From Deltaproteobacteria bacterium (lineage in GTDB: Bacteria; SAR324; NAC60-12): 7,363 nt of DNA. Position 1 is the first letter of the stretch, and each line of letters opens with the position of its first letter. A program made the position numbers and the translations under genes. Below the pieces are notes generated by a model. The model searched no databases, was not told the DNA's origin, and worked only from the letters and a program-made list of their open reading frames with translations. Shown one piece after another: positions 1 to 5,408 of the stretch. Location: assembly GCA_003541985.1 (NCBI GenBank), contig DPLM01000252.1:1-7363 (forward strand). Direction: 5' to 3'.

Positions 1-491
1 GCATCTAGGAAGTACTCCAGGTTGTCCCAGAGTTTCTCTTCAGTGAGGCTGTATTCGTTCTCGTAAGGATCCGTAACATCCTCGAGTCGAAACTGGGTCA
101 CCAGTGCTCCTCCCCGCGAGGGTAGGTTGGTGGTAGTACGAATCCAGTTGAAGATTGGCATCCACTCGTAGCACCAGACAGGAATTTCCAGTTTTCCCAT
201 GTTGCTGATCAACTCGAGCACCTGCTCAATCTCCTGGTCTCGTCCCTCGATGCCGAGCTTGACCTTCTCCATTGGTGGTCGGTTTTCCAAGGCGGCTAGA
301 TAGAATCCGGTCTCCTCGTAGCGTTTCTTCTGGGTAGCTAGCTTATCCATACTCCAAGGCAGTCGCTCCTTCGGAACCTCCAGCCCTTCGCTCCAGTCCA
401 TTGATCCTACGACATCGTTCACTCCACACTGTTTGACAAGGCGGATCAGGCTCTCCTGGTCGGGCTGAAAAAATTCAGCAATTCGGATCAT
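1..491 (-). CDS. uxuA: UxuA-type mannonate dehydratase, N-terminal part (runs off window)
   Basis: Only the first 163 codons are present; the rest lies left of position 1. UxuA enzymes are TIM-barrel dehydratases that convert D-mannonate to 2-keto-3-deoxy-D-gluconate in the cytoplasm. The visible part matches the family: an N-terminal strand (MIRIAEFF), IPVWCYEWMPIFNW at residues 103-116 (the family's CYNxMPVxDW-like strand), then IRTTTNLPSRGGAL at 117-130 and a GALVTQF stretch. The catalytic and metal residues of UxuA lie further C-terminal and cannot be checked. The ATG at 491-489 is preceded by GGAGG (497-501) with a 5-nt spacer. That site lies inside the last codons of the RraA-like gene, whose TGA ends one base before this ATG, so translation is probably coupled. 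The protein may act on another aldonic acid, because this branch (RTTTxLPSRGGAL) differs from E. coli UxuA. I am confident of the family and less so of the substrate. Confidence 0.85.
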   Translation of the reverse strand, partial: MIRIAEFFQPDQESLIRLVKQCGVNDVVGSMDWSEGLEVPKERLPWSMDKLATQKKRYEETGFYLAALENRPPMEKVKLGIEGRDQEIEQVLELISNMGKLEIPVWCYEWMPIFNWIRTTTNLPSRGGALVTQFRLEDVTDPYENEYSLTEEKLWDNLEYFLD

Positions 492-492
492 C

Positions 493-1251
493 TCAACCTC
501 CACTTTTATGAGTTTTTTTCCACTCTTCGAATTCCTGCTGAGCTTCTTCGGTCAGCGGATAGTACTTACGGAGATCTCCACCCTCAGATAGTCTCAGCTT
601 GGAGAAGACCTCCCAATCCTTGTGCGTACCTGCATGAGCAATGATGTCGTCAACGAGTTGTAAGGGGACAACAACAACACCATCATCATCAGCGATAATG
701 ATATCTCCCGGGAAAACAAGCCTGCCTCCACAGGCAATCGGACAGTTGACCGAGAAGGGAAAAATGCCGGTCTGAATGTGGTAGTTGGGTGTAAATCCAC
801 GAACCCACATGCCTAGTCCGGTCTCCAGTGCCGGTTGGGAGTCACGAACCACTCCATCGACGACAATGCCCTCCCCTCCCTTGCCTTGGAGATAGGTTAG
901 CATCATCTCACCAAAGACCCCACTCTGCATATCTGCACGGGCATCGACAACTACGATATCTCCAGCCTCTGCAAGGTATAGGGCGTGTCGGTGAAGTTGT
1001 TTCTCCACTTCCTGGTATTCTGATTTGTCCTCATAGTAATCTTCACGAATTGGCATGAACTGAAGCGTGATCGCTGGACCTCCGATCACTCGTCCTTTCT
1101 CTTGGGTCACGGGTCCGACAATGTGAGAATTGCGGATTCCTGCTTTATGTTTGAGTTCAGCACTGAGTGTCGCGCTACCGATCTCCTTCAGTTGTTCGAT
1201 CTTGACACGTTCAGGTCTCTGAAATCGGACTGGGTGGACTTGGGTTTCCAT
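493..1251 (-). CDS. RraA-like / 4-hydroxy-4-methyl-2-oxoglutarate aldolase family protein
   Basis: This 252-residue cytoplasmic protein belongs to the RraA/HMG-aldolase fold. The family includes class II aldolases and oxaloacetate decarboxylases that cleave short 2-keto acids with a divalent metal, as well as RNase E inhibitors. Seen here: GDIVVVDARAD at 97-107, GVFGEMM at 111-117, GIVVDGVVRD at 128-137 with the Arg136-Asp137 pair expected in the active site, and PGDIIIADDDGVVVVP at 181-196, the family's C-terminal signature. The usual D-X20-R-D pattern reads E115-X20-R136-D137. The C-terminal tail (about 205-252) is charged and helical. The ATG at 1251 is preferred over an in-frame TTG at 1266 because GGAG (1261-1264) lies 9 nt upstream of the ATG. 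The gene begins 5 bp after the preceding enolase-superfamily gene and ends 1 bp before uxuA. In a sugar-acid operon, an aldolase or decarboxylase role is more likely than RNase regulation. The substrate is unknown. Confidence 0.88.
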   Translation of the reverse strand: METQVHPVRFQRPERVKIEQLKEIGSATLSAELKHKAGIRNSHIVGPVTQEKGRVIGGPAITLQFMPIREDYYEDKSEYQEVEKQLHRHALYLAEAGDIVVVDARADMQSGVFGEMMLTYLQGKGGEGIVVDGVVRDSQPALETGLGMWVRGFTPNYHIQTGIFPFSVNCPIACGGRLVFPGDIIIADDDGVVVVPLQLVDDIIAHAGTHKDWEVFSKLRLSEGGDLRKYYPLTEEAQQEFEEWKKTHKSGG

Positions 1252-1256
1252 AAGAT

Positions 1257-2513
1257 CTAGCTCCAAAGGCGGTCGTGGGAGTCCAGAACATTCCAGCTGT
1301 CAGTTGATTCAAAGAAGCCACGAAGCTCTGGAGTAAGAGGATTGAGGTGTGCTTGCACCACTTCTTCATTCAATTCGATACCAAGGCCTGGGGCTTCCGG
1401 AACCCGAATGTGGCCATCTTCAACAAGGGCCTTGCCTTCAAAAGTCACCAGATCTTCCCACCAAGGAATGTCGACGGAGTGCATTTCCAAGGCAACAAAG
1501 TTTTCTGTTGCTGCAGCACAGTGGACGTTTGCCATTGCGACGATGGGAGAGCCAGCTTGGTGCAATACCATCGGCACCCCGTAATCCTGAGCAAGATCAC
1601 CAATGCGCTTGGTTTCAAGGATACCACCAGAAGTGGCCAGATCTGGATGAACGTAGGAGACACAGTCTTCATCGAGCAGTTTCTTGAATTCCTGGCGCAG
1701 ATAGATGTCTTCACCGGTACAAACTGGAGTCTCGACTGCGTCCTTGACAGCCTTTAGCTGCTTGGGGAACTGCCAAGGAAGCATGTCTTCATACCAGGCG
1801 AAGGTGAAGCGATCCAGCTCACGACCAAGACGAATGCAGCTGTCGAGTCCAATGTGACCAAAGTGGTCAATGGCAATCGGGATTGTGTTGCCCAGCTTTT
1901 CGCGGATTACCCGGGCGTATTCGGCCAGATGCTCGATACCTTTCTGAGTAATTTGTGTAGCCGTGAAAGGATGCATCAGGTTAGGATTAGTAGCAACAGC
2001 TGGATCCTGAATTAAGGTCCCTTCGATGCCACGCAGTAGGTTGATACCCACATCCATCTTGAGGAATTGGTAGCCCTTGTCGATGCGAGTCTGCATACGA
2101 GCCGCCATCTGCTTAGGATCCTGTTCTGAAGGAGTATCGGCATAGACCTTGATCCGGTCACGATACTTTCCACCAGCGAGCATGTAGGAGGGTACTCCGT
2201 AGGCCTTTCCAGCCAGATCCATCAGGGCCATCTCTACACCACAGACGCCTCCCCCCTGTCTTCCATGAAAGCCAAACTGCTGGATTTTGCGGAAGATTCG
2301 TTCAACGTTGCAGGGGTTTTCTCCAAGTAATCTACTCTTGAGCATCAGTGCGTATCGGACACTGGCGCCATCTCGCACCTCACCTAGTCCAGTGATGCCC
2401 TGATTGGTGTAGATCTGCAGCAGAGGCCAACGCCAGTTGTCATGACCCACAATGGTAAAGCGGAGGTCGGTGATTTTCAGTTTGGAAGGCTGTGAATGGG
2501 TTTGGATGCTCAT
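1257..2513 (-). CDS. Enolase-superfamily (MR/MLE) sugar-acid dehydratase-like protein, paralogue A
   Basis: This 418-residue cytoplasmic enzyme has the two-domain enolase-superfamily architecture: a capping domain (about 12-120, with GLGEVRDGA at 42-50 and ALMDLAGKAYGVP at 96-108) and a beta-barrel. Visible barrel residues are KMD at 152-154 (strand 2 base position), Asp216 in IAIDHFGH, Glu242 in WYEDML and Glu268 in CTGEDIY as the three Mg ligands, and Asp291 (HPDLATSGG) with His318 (VLHQAGSP) as the likely Asp-His catalytic dyad. About 30 residues between strands 2 and 3 (157-187) may form a lid, as in acid-sugar dehydratases. The family normally abstracts a proton alpha to a carboxylate, followed by dehydration, racemization or cycloisomerization. 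Dehydration of an aldonic acid is the best guess from the neighbours. The ATG at 2513 has a weak GGAA upstream. It starts 35 bp after the PLP-enzyme gene, and its stop lies 5 bp before the RraA-like start. The exact substrate cannot be read from the sequence. Confidence 0.88.
   Translation of the reverse strand: MSIQTHSQPSKLKITDLRFTIVGHDNWRWPLLQIYTNQGITGLGEVRDGASVRYALMLKSRLLGENPCNVERIFRKIQQFGFHGRQGGGVCGVEMALMDLAGKAYGVPSYMLAGGKYRDRIKVYADTPSEQDPKQMAARMQTRIDKGYQFLKMDVGINLLRGIEGTLIQDPAVATNPNLMHPFTATQITQKGIEHLAEYARVIREKLGNTIPIAIDHFGHIGLDSCIRLGRELDRFTFAWYEDMLPWQFPKQLKAVKDAVETPVCTGEDIYLRQEFKKLLDEDCVSYVHPDLATSGGILETKRIGDLAQDYGVPMVLHQAGSPIVAMANVHCAAATENFVALEMHSVDIPWWEDLVTFEGKALVEDGHIRVPEAPGLGIELNEEVVQAHLNPLTPELRGFFESTDSWNVLDSHDRLWS
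1261..1264 (-). promoter_or_regulatory. Ribosome binding site deciding the RraA-like start
   Basis: GGAG on the minus strand lies 9 nt before the ATG at 1251 and overlaps the last two sense codons of the upstream enolase-superfamily gene. A TTG at 1266 would start 5 codons earlier but would have this GGAG inside its own reading frame, so the ATG is the better start. The overlap points to coupled translation. Confidence 0.6.
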
Positions 2514-2548
2514 ATGTTTCCGATGAACAAGAAAAAGAGAATGGAAGT

Positions 2549-3610
2549 TTAGCTGACCATACCTCGTGCGTTGACGGGGACGGTGGCTTCCAACTGATCC
2601 TGCCGAATCAGGTTGACTTGATCAAAAAGGTTGGAGACCAGACAGACATGGTTCGGGATGATCCGAACCTTCTCTCCGATGGCAGGCTTATTCGCACAAT
2701 CTGTGAGATCGATCGTACCGTGTTCTTCATTGAGGGTCGTGATGATTGCTTCTGGATATTCCACCAGGTGTCCCATTCCTGGTGCATCACAACGATCCGA
2801 ACCGAGTGACTTGGAGCCAGTATCGACAACAGCTCGGTTCTCGGTGGGGCGACTGACCACGGTTGCTAGAACGGTCAGCGCACAGTCGTCCAATGTTCCA
2901 AAACCATAACTGGCCATCATGCGGTCACAGTAGATGTAAGTCCCTGGACGGTGCTCAGTCACAGCCTTGACTTCCGCAGCCTGGTAGTAGTTGGGAGTTC
3001 CTCCGCTGGAAATGACCTCTGGAGCCAGACGATTTTCAGTCAGCAGCTTGCGTGCATCTTCCAACCATTGATCAACTTCAGCCACACGATTGCGTGGTGG
3101 ATAGGTCATCAAACCAAGGAAGTGCAATCCAGGTTGCTCGGCAATGAAACGGGCAAGCTTCAGTGCTTCCTCCGGAGTTTGGACTCCGCAGCGACCTGCA
3201 CCCGTGTCGCACTCAACCAGCACCCTCAGTTGGCGCTTGGGATTCTGAAACTTGTTGGCATAGCCTTGGGCCACGGTCTCATTGTCAGTGACCACACTCA
3301 CCTGAATGCTCTCGTGTAGCTTGGCCAGTCGCTCCAACTTGGCTTCTCCTACCAGATTGTAGGTGATCAGGATGTCTTGAATTCCACCCACTGCCATACT
3401 CTCAGCTTCTCCAACCTTTTGACAAGTGATTCCACAAGCTCCGAATTCTACCTGTAAATTTGCAAAGCGATGGAGCTTATGGGTTTTGATGTGAGGTCGC
3501 AGCGTCAGACCGTGGGTGTCTGCATAACCTTGGACACGCAGCAGATTGGCAGAGACTTTTTCCAGATCGATCAACACGGCAGGGGTGTCGACATCACTCC
3601 AGTTGGGCAT
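2549..3610 (-). CDS. PLP-dependent D-serine dehydratase / D-threonine aldolase family enzyme
   Basis: This 353-residue protein has the alanine-racemase-like N-terminal barrel and D-serine dehydratase-like C-terminal domain. The family needs PLP and a divalent metal. Members are D-threonine aldolases, D-3-hydroxyaspartate aldolases or dehydratases, and eukaryotic-type D-serine dehydratases. Seen here: DTPAVLIDLEKV (8-19), RPHIKTHK (38-45) with Lys42 as the likely Schiff-base lysine, ECDTGAGRCG (133-142), SSGGTPNY (201-208) for phosphate binding, RPGTYIYCD (221-229), and the C-terminal metal pair His321-x-Cys323 in PNHVCLVSN. HxC, rather than the HxD of bacterial D-threonine aldolase, resembles dehydratase members as far as I recall. 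The ATG at 3610 is preceded by AGGA at a 6-nt spacing. It follows the 5' enolase-superfamily gene by 230 bp and precedes its paralogue by 35 bp. In this operon it probably removes ammonia from, or cleaves, a D-beta-hydroxy amino acid. Family is certain; reaction is open. Confidence 0.9.
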   Translation of the reverse strand: MPNWSDVDTPAVLIDLEKVSANLLRVQGYADTHGLTLRPHIKTHKLHRFANLQVEFGACGITCQKVGEAESMAVGGIQDILITYNLVGEAKLERLAKLHESIQVSVVTDNETVAQGYANKFQNPKRQLRVLVECDTGAGRCGVQTPEEALKLARFIAEQPGLHFLGLMTYPPRNRVAEVDQWLEDARKLLTENRLAPEVISSGGTPNYYQAAEVKAVTEHRPGTYIYCDRMMASYGFGTLDDCALTVLATVVSRPTENRAVVDTGSKSLGSDRCDAPGMGHLVEYPEAIITTLNEEHGTIDLTDCANKPAIGEKVRIIPNHVCLVSNLFDQVNLIRQDQLEATVPVNARGMVS

Positions 3611-3654
3611 TGGAAATCCTGGCTGAGAGTTGTTGGAACAGACTGAAGGTAGGG

Positions 3655-3670
3655 AGCACTAGACAGTGCT
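3655..3670. repeat. Perfect inverted repeat AGCACT-N4-AGTGCT
   Basis: AGCACT (3655-3660) and AGTGCT (3665-3670) flank a 4-nt loop, 45 bp upstream of the PLP-enzyme ATG. It could fold as a small RNA hairpin in the leader or be a protein-binding dyad. No T-run follows on the minus strand, so it does not look like an intrinsic terminator. Confidence 0.35.
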
Positions 3671-3763
3671 TAGTATCCTCTTGATCTCTTATGAACAGTA
3701 TCATTGAAAAAACTACAGGAGGCGTTGACCCTACATTCTGATGGATGACTTGGAATCCGGAAG

Positions 3764-3781
3764 CTAGAGAAAAGACTCTAG
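3764..3781. repeat. Perfect inverted repeat CTAGAG-N6-CTCTAG
   Basis: CTAGAG (3764-3769) and CTCTAG (3776-3781) are separated by AAAAGA, about 60 bp after the stop codon of the first enolase-superfamily gene. The stem is short and has no downstream T-run on the minus strand. It could be an operator, or an RNA hairpin stabilising the upstream message end. Confidence 0.3.
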
Positions 3782-3840
3782 ATTTGCAAGTTTCCCAAGT
3801 GCAGCCCTTTCCAAACAAACAGCAATTTGATCGTCAGTAG

Positions 3841-5034
3841 TCAGTCGAAGAAGCTTACATCTTCTGGAGCCAGATATTGTGCTGCCGCTTCTGGAATCAG
3901 GTCAACTCCCATTCCCGGTCGCTCGATTACGTCAATCATGGAATTTTTTACGATGGGATTGGGTAGGCCTTCCACGATCTCGTACCACCAGGGATTATGT
4001 CCTGTTGGATATTCAAAGGCAATGAAGTTGGCTGGCAATGTGGCACAGACCTGAATCAGCGCTGCTAGCCCCAGGACACCGTTGCCCGTCCCATGGGGTG
4101 CCATCAGGATGCCGTGCAGGTAGGCGTATTCGGCAATCCACTTCAACTCTGCGATTCCACCCACATCTGCTGGATCGGGCCCCACGACATTGACTGCATG
4201 ACTTTCGATCAGATCCTTGAAGTTCTGGCGCAGATAGATCTGTTCACCTGTATGGATTGGGGTGGAAGTGAAGTGGGTCAGGTCCCGATAGACATCTGCG
4301 TTCACGTAGGGAACGTAATCCCCAGTGAGCATGTCCTCCAGCCACATCAGGTTGTAGGGTTCGACCGCTCGGGCAAAGCGTAGCGCATCTGCAGGCATCC
4401 ATCCGGGACCACAGTCGAGTGCAAGTCCTACTTCATCACCGAGCACTTCTTTCATGGCGGCTACGCAATCGACTAGTAGTGCAAGTCCGCGTTCCGTCAA
4501 GGCCCCCTGATCCATTTGTCCGTGGAAGGGACTTTGCGCTGGCTGTCCATAGAAGAAATGATCGAGCTTCTTCATTGGTGAATGGAAGGCGATCCCCTGC
4601 TTGACGATATCAAAACCCTCGGGCAGGGATTTCATCCAAAGACAATTCTCCGCCATCGCCTCCGGAGTCCACTCCCCCATCGGTCGACGAATTGAACCAT
4701 TGTAGGTGCGCACCTGATCCCGGACCTTGCCACCAAGCAATTTATAGACAGGCACTCCGGCAGCTTTTCCCGCAATATCCCAGAGCGCATGTTCAATGAT
4801 CGAGACCGGTGCACCATAGGGTTTGAATGAACCACGTTGTCGGATTTTAAGCATGCAACGCTCAACATCAGTGGGGTCTTCTCCAATCAGTGTTTCCCGA
4901 AACTGCGAGATCCATGGTTTGAGATAGGGCTTGTACTGCTCGGCTTCTCCATACCCAGAAAGACCTTCATCTGTGACAATCCGGACAACGGGGTTTTTGC
5001 CAATCAGTGCACACTTTAGGTCTGTGATCTTCAT
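3841..5034 (-). CDS. Enolase-superfamily (MR/MLE) dehydratase-like protein, paralogue B
   Basis: This 397-residue enzyme has the enolase-superfamily capping domain (1-110, with MKITDLK at the start, GLSGYGEAE at 24-32 and ALWDIAGKAAGVP at 83-95) followed by the barrel. The Mg ligands are Asp207 (LALDCGPG), Glu233 (WLEDML) and Glu264 (HTGEQIY). The probable Asp-His dyad is Asp287 (GPDPADVGG) with His314 (APHGTGNG). Where paralogue A has KMD, this one has KQG (145-147), and the residue after the first metal Asp is Cys rather than His. The two therefore probably have different substrates or stereochemistry. A long insertion (about 148-180, rich in Phe, His, Gln) may cap the active site. The fold acts by alpha-proton abstraction from a carboxylate; sugar-acid dehydration is the likeliest outcome. 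AAGGAG (5039-5044), 4 nt before the ATG, supports the start. It is the first gene of the minus-strand cluster, facing the deacylase pseudogene across 374 bp. Confidence 0.88.
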   Translation of the reverse strand: MKITDLKCALIGKNPVVRIVTDEGLSGYGEAEQYKPYLKPWISQFRETLIGEDPTDVERCMLKIRQRGSFKPYGAPVSIIEHALWDIAGKAAGVPVYKLLGGKVRDQVRTYNGSIRRPMGEWTPEAMAENCLWMKSLPEGFDIVKQGIAFHSPMKKLDHFFYGQPAQSPFHGQMDQGALTERGLALLVDCVAAMKEVLGDEVGLALDCGPGWMPADALRFARAVEPYNLMWLEDMLTGDYVPYVNADVYRDLTHFTSTPIHTGEQIYLRQNFKDLIESHAVNVVGPDPADVGGIAELKWIAEYAYLHGILMAPHGTGNGVLGLAALIQVCATLPANFIAFEYPTGHNPWWYEIVEGLPNPIVKNSMIDVIERPGMGVDLIPEAAAQYLAPEDVSFFD

Positions 5035-5122
5035 TCTGCTCCTTTTCCCTGAATGCGTTTGGAAAAACTGCTAAAACTAATTTTTTCGATGAGCTTCAAC
5101 AAATAACCATAAAACCAAGAAA

Positions 5123-5150
5123 GTCATAAGGATGAATCGTCCAGTTTCAA
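5123..5150 (-). promoter_or_regulatory. Possible sigma-70-type promoter for paralogue B
   Basis: On the minus strand TTGAAA (5150-5145) is followed after 16 nt by TATGAC (5128-5123), about 90 bp upstream of the ATG at 5034. The matches to TTGACA and TATAAT are 5 of 6 and 4 of 6. In an A/T-rich region such pairs occur by chance, so this is only a candidate. Confidence 0.25.
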
Positions 5151-5265
5151 TGATGGTTCGAAGGATCGACTCGCAGTCTACTGTACGATGATTTTTATGA
5201 TTGTTACTACAGACTAATTAAGTTCTTCGTTCATAGTAGCCATCTGTTGAATTCCCCACAATTTT

Positions 5266-5277
5266 CAGATTCATCTG
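5266..5277. repeat. Operator-like dyad CAGAT-TC-ATCTG
   Basis: Perfect 5-bp arms with a 2-bp centre lie 40-50 bp upstream of the plus-strand TATATAAAG. With so small a centre it cannot be a good hairpin, but it could be a half-site pair for a transcription factor. The length is compatible with chance. Confidence 0.2.
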
Positions 5278-5408
5278 CAATTCAGTAAAAAATTGAATGA
5301 TGCTGGCGAAGCCAAAACTATATAAAGAATCGAACCAAAAATCTTGCAAACGCAGCGGATAAAGAAAATGGTACGCAGATTTGAGAAGATGGGGAGAAAA
5401 GCCAAGGT

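Larger units (their letters stand above)
3611..3840. other. Spacer between the first and second minus-strand genes
   Basis: This 230-bp stretch has no convincing gene. A 74-codon frame exists on the minus strand but starts at TTG without a ribosome binding site and resembles no family. The spacer holds two perfect 6-bp inverted repeats, listed separately, and no T-run terminator. It may carry an internal promoter for the PLP-enzyme gene, but I found no good -35/-10 pair. Confidence 0.5.
5035..5408. other. Divergent intergenic region between the two gene clusters
   Basis: This 374-bp, A/T-rich stretch contains no supported gene and separates the minus-strand cluster from the plus-strand deacylase/amidohydrolase pair, so it must hold the promoters for both. 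Candidate elements, all weak, are a minus-strand -35/-10 pair (listed separately), a TATATAAAG on the plus strand at 5319-5327 without a well-spaced -35, a 12-bp dyad (5266-5277), and a bulged inverted repeat pairing AGTC (5175-5178) and TGTA (5182-5185) with TACA (5208-5211) and GACT (5212-5215). CATCTG occurs at 5241 and 5272, 31 bp apart. No regulator gene is in the window. Confidence 0.55.

Noticed and set aside
1252..1266. TTG start at 1266 for the RraA-like gene, adding five residues and overlapping the upstream gene
   Set aside because: The ATG at 1251 has GGAG 9 nt upstream, while the TTG has no proper ribosome site.
1347..1757. 136-codon plus-strand frame opposite enolase paralogue A, and similar antisense frames at 2951-3319 and 4093-4383
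   Set aside because: These are shadows of well-supported minus-strand genes; their translations show no family motifs.
2549..3610. Naming the PLP enzyme an alanine racemase
   Set aside because: RPHIKTHK and the C-terminal His-x-Cys metal pair belong to the D-serine dehydratase/D-threonine aldolase family.
3764..3781. Intrinsic terminator after enolase paralogue B
   Set aside because: The stem is only 6 bp, not GC-rich, and no T-run follows on the minus strand.
3594..3818. 74-codon minus-strand frame in the spacer before the PLP-enzyme gene
   Set aside because: It starts at TTG without a ribosome site, resembles no family and overlaps the true start of the next gene.
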